The position numbers were made by a program, and so were the translations under genes. Source: a virus. Taken from it: a DNA stretch of 46,897 nt. Under the pieces are notes generated by a model that ran no database searches, had not been told where the DNA came from, and worked only from the letters and a program-made list of their open reading frames with translations. Every line of letters starts with the position of its first letter. Position 1 is the first letter of the stretch. Shown here piece by piece: positions 34,524 to 45,600 of the stretch. The stretch is from IMG/VR virus record IMGVR_UViG_3300025141_014521, positions 1 to 46,897 of that record, one strand, 5' to 3'.

Positions 34524-37500
34524 ATGTCTTCCATTACAAAAGGAATTGGTTCTAACAATGTAGGCTTTTTTTCACCTTCTATGTCTAAAGAAGTCATAGA
34601 AGGTAGGGAAGTCATTGAGAACAAAAGTTCTGAAGATTTATTACCTGATAGTAATATTTTAAGTACTGCGTCATATAAATATGCCGGCCCTTTACAAGGT
34701 ATTAAATCAACACAACAAGTAAATACAGATTATTCAAGATTTGAAAATCATACATTTTTTAGTTCTGCCGAAGTAAATGTAAATGTTGCATTTGATAAGA
34801 TTATTAATAAATTCCCATTTGATGGTAGAAAAAAAGATATTGAGGCATTTCTTGATGATTTTACAGGATTTGAGCGATGGGTATTTGATAATTTTCCTAA
34901 AGGCAGAGGTTATTTATTTTTTTCAGGCTCAAATGATGCAACAGTAGATCACGGTACTTACATTAAGGTTAATGATTATAAAGGCACATCATTTCCAACA
35001 CTAACAAAAGCTAATACCGGTCGAACAGCAATAGATCCAGGCATAAATTCAATTTCATTTGAAACACATATTTTTATACCGTCACAAGCAAATGATAATC
35101 AAGTTATATGTCAAAAATTATCAGGTAGTGATCAAGCAATTACGTTAGCACTATCACAATCTTCGGTTACAACAAGTTGTTCAGTTGTTTTTGGGGTAGC
35201 ATATAGTGGTTCATTTTTATCTGCTTCGGCAGATATTGATAAAGGTTCATTTCAACATTTGGTGGCGACCTTAAAGCGAGGCGGTGCAGGTGATAAATTA
35301 CAAATTTTTATAGATGATAGAATGCAGGCTGAATCAAATACCAAAACAGCATTTGGTGAGATTAATATGTTGGCGGTTCCATTCATTATAGGTTCGGGAT
35401 CATCACATAACGGTATAGGTGGCCCATCAGGTTCAACTGAAACTGGGCCGTTTATCCCTAAACAAACATTTTCCGGTGCGTTGGATGAATTTCGTGTATT
35501 TCATGATACAAGGTCTATTGTTGATCAAGAATTATATGGTGAAAAAACGATTTTTGCAAGTGATAAATTAAAATTATATTTTAAATTTAATGAGCCATCT
35601 GGCTCTTTAGGTAATGTAACAAATCTTGCACTTGATAGTTCAGGAAATGGGTTACATAGTACAATATCAAATTTTGAACGAACGCTTAGGGTTACAGGGT
35701 CAGATGCACCTATTGATGGTGGTCTAGATGTACCAATGAAATATGAATTAGACGATTTTAATCCCATTCTATTTCCAGGATATAATAATGTAATTAATTT
35801 AAATACTAGGTTAATGGTAACAGCATCATATTATGACAAGGTTAATCCTAACCTTATTACGAGGTTGGTTCCAGAACATTACTTAGTAGAAGGTAGAGTA
35901 CAGGATAATTTTGATGATTATGAAGGAACATTTAAAACTGAACTAACAGGATCAGGTCTTCCGGGTACTGCAAAAACCGGCTCAGGTCAATTAATGTTAT
36001 CATTATTATATGTATGGGCTAAACACTTTGATGAATTAAAAATTGTTATTGATGCATTTAGCACAATAAAACATACAAATTATGAAAATGTTGATGGAAT
36101 TCCTGATCCTTTACTTTTAAGTCTATTTAATAAGTATGGGTTTGTTTTCCCCAATTTATATTCAGGTGCAACGCTAGAACAATATATAGATGGTGATAAT
36201 TTATCACATTTGGTAGGCAGAACAAAAAATAGTTTACAATTTATACAAAATGAAATGTGGCGAAGACTGCTTATTAATTTACGAGAAATTATTAATTCAA
36301 AGGGAACAATTCATGCAATAAAGGCATTTTTTAGATCAATTGGAATTAATCCGGATAAAACCGTAAGAATACGTGAATATGGCGGCCCAACAATTCATTC
36401 AATTAAAAATTCTAGACAAAATAAAATAGAAGTTTCAACAATGTTAAACTTTTCTGGCGCGCTTGTGAATTCTTCACCAACGAATACAGATGCAAGAGGA
36501 ATAAATACAGGCATACCGTTAATAAGATCACCATTTTTATCTGGTTCTAGGATAGAAACAGGTTATCCTGAACCAAATAGTACATTTGTATTAAAAAAAC
36601 AATTTCCACCACACGGTATATCCAATAGGTCAAGTGATGGTTTATTTACATCGGGATCATTTACATATGAAGCAATTTATAAATTTCCACTTACAAGTTC
36701 AACAAAAACATATGCATTATCGCAGAGCTTGGTACGATTGTCGGTTACTGGAACAAATGAAGGTGAGCAGCAAGGGCTTGTTACAAACTTAATTGCTGAA
36801 AAGAATAAATTAACATTATTTATGCGTCCATCAAATCAATCACTTGCTCCAATTTTACGTTTAGCTTTGACAGGCGTAAATATTTATGACGGAGATAGAT
36901 GGAATGTTTCATTTGGTAGAAATAGAAATGATAGTATTGGTTCATTACAATCATCATCATATTTTTTAAGGACAGCAAAACATAGTCATGGTAAAATTAC
37001 TGATTCATATATAACTCAATCAATTTTTTCAGAAGATAGAACAAATACAAGAACCAATAACGTTTTTGAATCAATTATAGATACGTATAATAATTCGGGT
37101 AGTTTTATAATAATCGGATCTCAATCATTAAAATATTTTGGTACTTCTAAATTCTTAAATGATGTAACAAATGTCGGTAATATAGGACGAATAACCAATT
37201 TTGATGGTCAAATTGGTCATATTAGATTTTGGTCAAAAGCACTAGAACTTAATGAATGGAAGGAACATGTTAGAAATTTTAAATCATTAGGTGTAAATGA
37301 TCCACTTAATAATTTTAACTTTGTTACAGCAACGACAGGCTCATTTGAGAGATTAAGGTTAGATGTAACAACTGATCAACCGGTTACAAAATCAAATGCA
37401 ATGGGCGGAATAACATTATTTGATTTTTCACAGAATGCAATGTCAGGTGTTATTGGCTCACCATGGGATTTGGAAAACACAGGATCAAATCACAATATTC

Positions 37501-38150
37501 TTGATAAAAAACATTATCATATGTCAGGAACAGGTTTTCAGCCAAATAAACCAGTGGTTATTGCAGAAACATTTAATTATAGCCATTTATCACCATTTTT
37601 TGATGAATCACAAACGAATAATAAAGTAAGGATTAGGAGCTATATTGATGCAGAGAAAGCTTTAGAAAATAATGTGGCCGTTGCACCGTACCATAAATTA
37701 ACTTACGCTGAACGTCCCAATGATGATAATAGATTTTCAATCGATTTTTCTGCAACAAATGCATTGGATGAAGATATTATAAATATTTTTGCAACTTTAA
37801 AGTTTTTAGATAATGCTATTGGTGATCCCGTTTTACAATTCTCCCCAGATTATCCAAAATTAGAACAGTTACGAAGAATTTATTTTAATAGGTTAACAGG
37901 TAAACTTAATTTTAAAACATTTTTTGATTTCTTTAAGTGGTTTGATACTTCTTTTGGTGTTTTTATTGATATGTTAGTACCGGCTGAAACAAGATTTTTA
38001 GGTGCAAATTTTGTTATTGAGTCACATATGTTGGAGAGAAATAAATTTGAATATCGATTTCCTGATATTTATCTTGAAGAAGCCCACCGTCCACCAACCC
38101 GGGAGGATATTTTATTAAGACAACTTGTTGCAAGAATAAAGGGTTTTTAA
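34524..38150 (+). CDS. Giant baseplate/tail protein with LamG-like domain
   Basis: This 1208-residue protein has a concanavalin/LamG-like jellyroll at about residues 172-350: SISFETHIFIPSQ, then FQHLVATLKRG, LQIFIDDRMQAES and FSGALDEFRVFHDTRS are its characteristic strands. The C-terminus (FFDFFKWFDTSFGVFIDMLV) is compact and may anchor the protein. Such jellyrolls bind glycans or surfaces. Its place between the 505-residue and 1496-residue proteins suggests a peripheral baseplate or fibre-attachment protein. It is preceded by AGGTGA. Confidence 0.6.
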   Translation: MSSITKGIGSNNVGFFSPSMSKEVIEGREVIENKSSEDLLPDSNILSTASYKYAGPLQGIKSTQQVNTDYSRFENHTFFSSAEVNVNVAFDKIINKFPFDGRKKDIEAFLDDFTGFERWVFDNFPKGRGYLFFSGSNDATVDHGTYIKVNDYKGTSFPTLTKANTGRTAIDPGINSISFETHIFIPSQANDNQVICQKLSGSDQAITLALSQSSVTTSCSVVFGVAYSGSFLSASADIDKGSFQHLVATLKRGGAGDKLQIFIDDRMQAESNTKTAFGEINMLAVPFIIGSGSSHNGIGGPSGSTETGPFIPKQTFSGALDEFRVFHDTRSIVDQELYGEKTIFASDKLKLYFKFNEPSGSLGNVTNLALDSSGNGLHSTISNFERTLRVTGSDAPIDGGLDVPMKYELDDFNPILFPGYNNVINLNTRLMVTASYYDKVNPNLITRLVPEHYLVEGRVQDNFDDYEGTFKTELTGSGLPGTAKTGSGQLMLSLLYVWAKHFDELKIVIDAFSTIKHTNYENVDGIPDPLLLSLFNKYGFVFPNLYSGATLEQYIDGDNLSHLVGRTKNSLQFIQNEMWRRLLINLREIINSKGTIHAIKAFFRSIGINPDKTVRIREYGGPTIHSIKNSRQNKIEVSTMLNFSGALVNSSPTNTDARGINTGIPLIRSPFLSGSRIETGYPEPNSTFVLKKQFPPHGISNRSSDGLFTSGSFTYEAIYKFPLTSSTKTYALSQSLVRLSVTGTNEGEQQGLVTNLIAEKNKLTLFMRPSNQSLAPILRLALTGVNIYDGDRWNVSFGRNRNDSIGSLQSSSYFLRTAKHSHGKITDSYITQSIFSEDRTNTRTNNVFESIIDTYNNSGSFIIIGSQSLKYFGTSKFLNDVTNVGNIGRITNFDGQIGHIRFWSKALELNEWKEHVRNFKSLGVNDPLNNFNFVTATTGSFERLRLDVTTDQPVTKSNAMGGITLFDFSQNAMSGVIGSPWDLENTGSNHNILDKKHYHMSGTGFQPNKPVVIAETFNYSHLSPFFDESQTNNKVRIRSYIDAEKALENNVAVAPYHKLTYAERPNDDNRFSIDFSATNALDEDIINIFATLKFLDNAIGDPVLQFSPDYPKLEQLRRIYFNRLTGKLNFKTFFDFFKWFDTSFGVFIDMLVPAETRFLGANFVIESHMLERNKFEYRFPDIYLEEAHRPPTREDILLRQLVARIKGF

Positions 38151-38153
38151 AAT

Positions 38154-41100
38154 ATGACAAATAATAACAATAAATATACAGGTGGAAAAATAAAGCCATT
38201 TAAAGATAAAATAACCATGATTATTAGTGGTGCCCCTATCGAATTCAACTTCACGTTGGGCGGTGATGCCACCAAGGTGGTGATCAGGATCGTCAACGAT
38301 GAAGGGGCTGTGATTCGTACGATTCAGACCACAGGGGATAAAGGTTCTAATAAGGTTGTCTGGGACGGTAAAACAGACGATGGTGAAACTGCCACTGTCG
38401 GAAAGTTTCATTTTTATACGTTTTTCGTCTTCAAGGCCGTCAATGAAGACGGTGAAAACGTCAGTTGGAAGGTAGCCGGAAAATCAAGGTTCAACTCAAT
38501 GACGTACTTGGGTTCTTTGGCAATATTGAATACCGAACCATCTATAGGCAGAGGTAGGGGTAGCACTCATAATTCACATCATAAAGATTACACTACAGGA
38601 AGTTTAAGCGGTATAAATACAATTGAAATTGATTCATTTCGTCAAGGCGTACATGCATTAAGCCGCGGAAAAGCAAGGCAAATAATGCCAACATTTAGTG
38701 TATCTACAATAGAAATTAGTTCAGGCACAATTCCTATTGGGACACCAAGGATTTTTGATGATAGTGTAATTTATGAAGATAAAACCGTAATGACACCACA
38801 TGAACTTGCACTTCATCAAATTAAAGCAGACCCCAATATTGATTATGATGTAATATATCCAAAAGATACTAGTGATGCAGAAATTGATCCTGCTGTGTTA
38901 GAGCCATTTACTATTCGTGATGAAGTAACATTTACAGTGGCTCATGATGCAATAACTCGTAAAATAGCAGCCCATTTTCAAGATGGAAATGAAGATTCAT
39001 TTGGCGGTTCTAATTTTATTGAACAAAAAAAGCCAAAGCATGGTTTTCCTTATTTTAAAAGTGGTACATTTAAAGATACCAGCATTATAAATGCGATAAA
39101 CCCTTTTATTGATGCTTCTGATAAATATGGTCCATCAGGCAAAGATAGTAAAGGTGTACCATATGGCACCGCAAGTATACGCCTACCTGGTTTTATATCA
39201 GATAAACAAGAATATATAAGGCCATTTGATGAATCAATTATTAATTCATTCATTAGTAGTTCATTTGGTCATTTATCTGGTTCCATCGTTCATGTATTGG
39301 AAAATAACCATAGTAGTTCATATAACAGGTCAGGATCACACATATTTGATGGGAACCTAAATGAATCAGAAACCATTTCTGCAACAGCAGGTAGTGAATA
39401 TTTGTCGGCAATTCAAATTGGCACAGATTCACGTGCATTTGGGGATATGCAACCATATAATATTAGGGGATTTTTACAATTACGTGATTCATTAATTAAT
39501 ACGTACCCACCATCAGGTTTTTTTAGTGATCAAAATTATGATAAGACATTATCTGCATCATTATATTTACCAAACCAATATCGAAGGCCGTTTATTTATA
39601 ATGATGATAATACAATTATTTTTAACAGTAGTAGTATACCATCTCAGGCCCCTTTTGCAAAGGTCTCGGGTTCAAATTATGATGCCCAACCAGGCCCTCA
39701 ACATGCTGGAGGTCAAGCAATAAATGTAGGTAGAAATTTCCAAGTCGGTATTGGTCTTATATCTGGTTCAGGTGCTGGTAATGCAGGATTACAAGGAAAA
39801 CAAAATGTATTGGTTGCAACCGGTATAACTTCATCACTTTCACAAAGCCTAAGTGGTTCTGAGCGTTCACGTTATATGAGACATGGTTTAACAAATACTA
39901 GGCAGATTTCATATCCAATTATAGGTTCAAATTATTATGAAACAAGAAATTTATCTGGTTCAATTTATGCATTAGGCACAGTGCGAAAAGGAATTGTAGA
40001 CAAACAATATGTGTATAATGCTACGCCTCAATGGTTTTCAACCAATGCCTCTAGTTCTATAAGCCCATTTAATGAAAGTATTTCTTATTTTGAAACAAGA
40101 AATGAACGTAATCGTATGACTGGATCACTTAATTTTTATTCTGGTACGATTATAGGAAAGTCCCCACTTCCAGGTTTTTCTCAAATGTTAAGGGATAAAA
40201 CAAAAATTGTGATAGATATGAATCCAATTGAAACAACGGGGATTTATTATTCAACTGGAACAGCTTTTGTGACAGCAAGTTTACCGTCTGGTTCTGTTGG
40301 TTCTTCATATGCTTATTTTAATTGGGATTTAAGAAAGTGGGAAATGCATGGTGTTAATAGGCCTATCGAAAAACGTTCAAATGGTGATTTTTCAGATTTA
40401 AGTACAGGATTTGATGAAGCCACAGTAATGCCATATACCGGTGCTTGTGTTGCGTTTACACCTGGTGGTGTATATGCAGCCAATGCCGCGACTCCTGAGC
40501 TTCATCAAGCCGTAGGACTACCATTTTCAAATTATGGGTTTCCATGTGCAAGTCAATATGATGCAACAGGTTCACAAATATTGAAAATGTCAGATTATAT
40601 TAATGCGCCATTTTTATTGGAAAAGATTGTTTGGGAATTTTCTGCATCATTTCCCCCAACATATCGTGGCGACAGTTCAAAACCCGCGGCTGCACCACCT
40701 AGTAAATGTACGTTTTTTATATTAAACCAATATAAATATGGCCTACCACAAGGTGCTCCATTAATTGAATTTGATCATTATAGTGGCTCAGTAACTGTTT
40801 CAAGAACGGTACAATATGGTGTTAATCGGGTTAAAGACCTTGTTACATATGGTAATATAACAAGGGTTAATACGGCGGTATATGATACAGGTCGTACCAG
40901 GCCTTCTTATACCGCAGGCGAAAGTTCTACGAAATTTGATTTTGATGATTTAAATATCAATGTTACCGGAAGTACAACCGGTTTTCAATACAGTGGTGGA
41001 AGCTATAAGGGTAATCAACCGGATGCTATCACAGGATCATGGAGGTTGCAATTCCCCTGTAGGCAATCAACACTTAGAAAATCTGGAATTTCAGAATTAT

Positions 41101-42644
41101 CTATGTTTGACAGGGATCTCAACAATGACACCGGTGATTATGGCACCATAATACAAATGGTAAATAAATTAGGCACAAGGAATCTTATGGGATTTCCAAA
41201 CGGTAGGAGTTATATTAGTCCTATCCCGGCCGCGCCGGTATCAGGTGTATGGAGCCATAGAGGCAGCGAGTATCATATACCAGCAACGTCAAGTCTTCCA
41301 TCACCTTATTTATTATTACCAACAGATAATTTGGTATTTGGATTTCAAGGATTTTTTAATAGTCCGTTTTATAATATATCACCCCATGGTGACGATAATT
41401 TCCGTGGTGAGGCAGCCTTATTAACACAACAAGTTAATTTGGCTGAAGGGGCAAGTAGGATAATTTTTTATGGATCGTATATAAGGGAAGGTAAAGAATA
41501 TCATCCATCACTTAACCAACCCCTAACAACTAATGCAATACATGAAGTTATTGGGAATGAACCAGTTTTAGATCAATTTCATGTTGAATATTCAAGTCAA
41601 TATTATGGTTCATATCTAACGCGCATAGTTACAGGTTCAATGAATGTAATTTCGGGTACGGGTAGGGGTGATATACCTGATGCAAGACAAATAATGGGCC
41701 GATCCACTAGCGGTACATTAGGAACAACAGGCTCATTTTTGTTAGGTGTACGAATGTCAACAACCAGTGAAAGATATTTTGATTCTATGGTTGGTAATCC
41801 TGGTGCATATCATAATATAAATGGCAAAAAATTACTTGATACTGGGAGCAGTATAGCAGAATTTATGAGTGGTTCAATTATGTTGGGTCATTATGGTACT
41901 GGATATGATGAGTTTACTGATTCAGATTGGCCATATGGATTTCCATATGAATCAAGATATGCCTCAATTGGCAGAAATATTGATACTAGGATGAAAACAA
42001 AATTTCTAAATGATCAAGATGTAAGGGTTCAACTAACACTTATCGGTGGTTCAGGTATATACGTAAAAGATGGTGGTTCTTCACAACTCATGGGCGTTGC
42101 TCCTGAGCTTAAAAAACCATCTATAGATTTATTAATGAAATATTATTTTGGTACAGGACCTGTAAGTGGATCATTACCAGACATCAGAAGATTAAATTTC
42201 GAAGGTGCCAACCTGGGAACCCCCATTTTAAGGGGATTTAAATATGGGCTTGTTAATGCCGTTCGTCAAACAACGTCGATGGTTTTCAGGCATGATAGAT
42301 ATGGTCAATTCAGGGATATGCTTGAACAACGACAAGATACAAGATTTTTACTTGAACGGGAAAGCAAGAATGATGTTAGTCCCCCTACCTTACCACGTAA
42401 ACAAATATCAGTTACTGATGGGGTAGTAACATGTAAATTTGTTGATAGATTAAACCATGATGAAAGAGTTGATCCTATGACAACAAATAGTTCAAATTTA
42501 GATCTATATGCAACATCATCATTACCATTTTTTGAACATAGATATTTTAATGCAGATGATAGTTTAATATCTATTAGGAATCGTAACCCAATTGAAGGTA
42601 CCGCAGAAGAAACATTGGGTGGTCATACGGTAACTTTTGATTAA
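38154..42644 (+). CDS. Giant virion protein with N-terminal FlgD-like Ig domain
   Basis: This 1496-residue protein begins with a FlgD-type Ig-like fold at about residues 28-112. Its marks are RIVNDEGAVIRTIQTTG (45-61), VVWDGKTDDGE (68-78) and VGKFHFYTFF (82-91), the V-W-D-G-x-D-D-x-G-x-x-V-x-x-G-x-Y pattern of that family. The remainder is a strand-rich, G/S/T/Y-rich protein without a recognised domain. The DNA for the Ig domain (about 38225-38520) is far richer in G+C than its surroundings and uses different codons (GCC, ACC, AAG, GTG, ATC), which suggests a recent domain insertion. Probably baseplate or fibre. Confidence 0.6.
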   Translation: MTNNNNKYTGGKIKPFKDKITMIISGAPIEFNFTLGGDATKVVIRIVNDEGAVIRTIQTTGDKGSNKVVWDGKTDDGETATVGKFHFYTFFVFKAVNEDGENVSWKVAGKSRFNSMTYLGSLAILNTEPSIGRGRGSTHNSHHKDYTTGSLSGINTIEIDSFRQGVHALSRGKARQIMPTFSVSTIEISSGTIPIGTPRIFDDSVIYEDKTVMTPHELALHQIKADPNIDYDVIYPKDTSDAEIDPAVLEPFTIRDEVTFTVAHDAITRKIAAHFQDGNEDSFGGSNFIEQKKPKHGFPYFKSGTFKDTSIINAINPFIDASDKYGPSGKDSKGVPYGTASIRLPGFISDKQEYIRPFDESIINSFISSSFGHLSGSIVHVLENNHSSSYNRSGSHIFDGNLNESETISATAGSEYLSAIQIGTDSRAFGDMQPYNIRGFLQLRDSLINTYPPSGFFSDQNYDKTLSASLYLPNQYRRPFIYNDDNTIIFNSSSIPSQAPFAKVSGSNYDAQPGPQHAGGQAINVGRNFQVGIGLISGSGAGNAGLQGKQNVLVATGITSSLSQSLSGSERSRYMRHGLTNTRQISYPIIGSNYYETRNLSGSIYALGTVRKGIVDKQYVYNATPQWFSTNASSSISPFNESISYFETRNERNRMTGSLNFYSGTIIGKSPLPGFSQMLRDKTKIVIDMNPIETTGIYYSTGTAFVTASLPSGSVGSSYAYFNWDLRKWEMHGVNRPIEKRSNGDFSDLSTGFDEATVMPYTGACVAFTPGGVYAANAATPELHQAVGLPFSNYGFPCASQYDATGSQILKMSDYINAPFLLEKIVWEFSASFPPTYRGDSSKPAAAPPSKCTFFILNQYKYGLPQGAPLIEFDHYSGSVTVSRTVQYGVNRVKDLVTYGNITRVNTAVYDTGRTRPSYTAGESSTKFDFDDLNINVTGSTTGFQYSGGSYKGNQPDAITGSWRLQFPCRQSTLRKSGISELSMFDRDLNNDTGDYGTIIQMVNKLGTRNLMGFPNGRSYISPIPAAPVSGVWSHRGSEYHIPATSSLPSPYLLLPTDNLVFGFQGFFNSPFYNISPHGDDNFRGEAALLTQQVNLAEGASRIIFYGSYIREGKEYHPSLNQPLTTNAIHEVIGNEPVLDQFHVEYSSQYYGSYLTRIVTGSMNVISGTGRGDIPDARQIMGRSTSGTLGTTGSFLLGVRMSTTSERYFDSMVGNPGAYHNINGKKLLDTGSSIAEFMSGSIMLGHYGTGYDEFTDSDWPYGFPYESRYASIGRNIDTRMKTKFLNDQDVRVQLTLIGGSGIYVKDGGSSQLMGVAPELKKPSIDLLMKYYFGTGPVSGSLPDIRRLNFEGANLGTPILRGFKYGLVNAVRQTTSMVFRHDRYGQFRDMLEQRQDTRFLLERESKNDVSPPTLPRKQISVTDGVVTCKFVDRLNHDERVDPMTTNSSNLDLYATSSLPFFEHRYFNADDSLISIRNRNPIEGTAEETLGGHTVTFD
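38225..38520 (+). other. GC-rich patch encoding the FlgD-like domain
   Basis: By hand count the five 60-base lines from 38221 to 38520 hold about 46% G+C (31, 30, 28, 23 and 27 of 60). The line before (38161) has about 22% and the line at 38581 about 27%. Codons ending in C or G dominate inside and are rare outside. The borders coincide with the Ig-like domain, so the patch probably came from another genome by recombination. Confidence 0.7.
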
Positions 42645-42655
42645 CAGGTATATGT

Positions 42656-45600
42656 ATGACAATTACAAACAAAGAAGCAAAAAAACAAGGACTTTTAAAA
42701 CAGTTAGATAATAACGATGAAGTTAATCTTATTGTTTCAGTACCAGATTTTCAAATTGGATCGTCTGCATCTACAAAAGGTACCTTAATTCTTAAAGGTA
42801 TTGCTGAAGAAATTGGTAAGACAGGATTTGGTAAATTATATGTAAAGAGTACTGATGGTAAGTTATATTATAAAAATCCTGCACATAATAGTGGTGATGA
42901 AGTTGATATAACAGGCGGTTCAATTACTGTTACAGAGGCTGACGGTAGTCCAAGTGTATCTGATGTTACAACAATAAAATTTTCAAACGGTACAGTAACC
43001 GATAATAGCGATGGAACAGTTACAATTGTAAATAGTGCAGGCACAGCCACGAATATTGCTGCGGATAATATTACTACTGGTGATGCAGCTGTAGCACTTG
43101 AAACATCTTCCGGGGATGTAACAATTGATTCACAGGCTGGTGCTGTTTCTATTGATGGTCATACGGGCGTTACACTTGCTTCTTCTAATTCTGGTGATAT
43201 TACTTTAGATTCAGTTGCAGATATCAATATTGACGCAGCTGGTTCAAATATTAACTTCAAAGAGGGAGGAACAGTATTTGCTTCTCTCAATGAGGATGGC
43301 GATGATGCTTATTTAAATTTTGGTACCACTGCTGGATCTGGTGGTTATGGTATTCAAGATGATGCCGGCACTATGAAATTTAAGAATAGTGGTGGATCAT
43401 GGACAGCTTTTGCCGGTGGTTCCTTAAATGACCTTTCTGATGTTAGCTATTCCAGTGGTGATTTAACAATTACTTCTCTCGATGCGATTATCGCTTCAGG
43501 TGATCTTATGTTAGATGTTGGTGGAGATATCATTTTAGATGCTGATGGTGCAGATATTTCTTTAAAGGATGCTGGTACCCAATTTTTAAAATTTACCAAT
43601 AATAGCGGTGATTGTGAAATTTATAATGGTGTCGCTGATAAAGATATTATCTTTAAAGATCTTGGTGGTAATGAAATCTGTAGGATTGATGGATCCGCTG
43701 AATCACTTTTGATAGCAAGTGGAAAAAAGATTCAATTTGCTGACACTCTGGAATATATCACTAGTGATGGTACTGATCTTACAATTGGATCTGGTGCAGA
43801 CATAATTGTTGATGCCACGGCATCAATAGAATTAAATGCCGATGGTGGAAACATTGTTTTCAAAGATGGATCCCAACAGGCCCTTAATCTTGATATGAAT
43901 GATACGGCTGGCGACGCAGTTTTCAAGGATGCAGGCGATACAGAAATTTTTAGGATTGATGGAAGTGCTGATTCCCTTCTTATGGCAACCAGCAAAAAGA
44001 TTGAATTTCGTGATGCTGGTTTATATATTAATTCTTCCACTGATGGACAATTAGATATTGATGCAGATACAACCATTGAAATAACGGCTCCTACCATTAA
44101 ATTTGTATCATCTACAACAGTAGTACAAGAAACAAATACATTTCAAATTGGTACTGGCGCTGATACAGATATCACTTTTACTTTTAACGCCAATTCTAAT
44201 GATGGCGTAATTACTTGGATGGAGGATGAAGAACAGTTTAAGTTTTCTGATAATATCCTTATAGTCGGTTCGCACAAGCTTTATTTGGGTGATACGGGTA
44301 CATATGTGCATCAGAGTTCAAATGCCGCTCTTGATATTGTTTCTGATGGGACCGTTACAGTTGATGCTACTGGTGATATTGCATTAAGTGCTGACGGTGG
44401 TAATGTTACAATGGATGACGGTACAACAACTATTTTTGATTTTGATGTTGATAATGTTGTTTTAAAAATGATGGATGATGCAGACACAGGGGATTATTTT
44501 TCAATTGCTGTTGCTGCAAACGGTGCTACAACAATTACCACAGTTGATGATGATGCAGCCGCAGCAAATCTTACATTCACAATTGACGGTAGTTGGGATG
44601 CTAATATAACAGGTGCCATTACAATTGATTCATCAGCAGGGACAATTGGCATTGGTGTTGATGATGTTGATCAGAATATTAATATTGGTACACAAGGTGA
44701 GAGAACGATTTCTATTGGTACAGGAGCTTTTGCTGATGATATTAATATTGGTAATGCAACCGGTGCCACAGCACTTGATCTAGACGCAGGAACAGGCGGT
44801 GTCACAATTGATACAACCGGCGCCTTTTCAGTTGATGCTGCTGACGCTTCTAATATTACCGTTGCTTCTGGTGCTACCGATGAGAATCTTACACTTTCAG
44901 TTACTGGTGCTACAGCATCTAGCTTGATTCTTTCGTCTGCTGGTACAGGAACTGATGCTATAGATATTAATGCTACTGCCGGTGGTATTGATATTGATGC
45001 AAATGGTGCCTTTTCAGTTGATGGTGCTGCTGCTTCTAATATTACAGTAGCATCCGGCGATACCGATGAGAATCTTACACTTTCAGTGACGGGTGCCACA
45101 GCCTCTAGTTTAATTTTATCATCAGCTGGCACAGGCACAGACGCAATTGATATTAATGCTACGGCCGGAGGCATTGATATTGATGCTAACGGTGCTATAA
45201 GTATTGATTCTGCCGCTGGTTCTATTGACATCAACGTTGTTGATGGACAAACGGTTAAGATAGGTCTAAATGGTGCGGTTGAACAGGTTATTGCCCCCCA
45301 TGGAACAGCCGGTAGTGAATTATATTCAGTAATCAATACTGCGGGTACCACCGATGGTTCTGACGCCGCCGGTTCGATTCTACTGAGTGCGGTAGCAGGT
45401 GGTATTGGATTAGCTTGGGCCGATAGTAAAGATCTATGGGCTGAAGGTGGCCAATTTGTAGTTACGGCAAACCATGATACTGCCGCTGCTATTAAATTAC
45501 ATGCCGATGCAGGTTCTAGTCAAACAATTCAAATTATAAATGATGAAGGTACAACCGATGGATCCGAAGGTGCCGGAGCCATTGATATTGAGGCAACAGT

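Noticed and set aside
34674-34681. TATAAATA octamer
   Set aside because: Lies inside the LamG-like gene (encoding Tyr-Lys-Tyr) and precedes no start.
44671-45351. Long minus-strand frame of 226 codons
   Set aside because: It lies antisense to the fibre gene in a repeat region with biased composition, has repetitive P/V/A/S content and no ribosome-binding site. It is a shadow of the real + frame.
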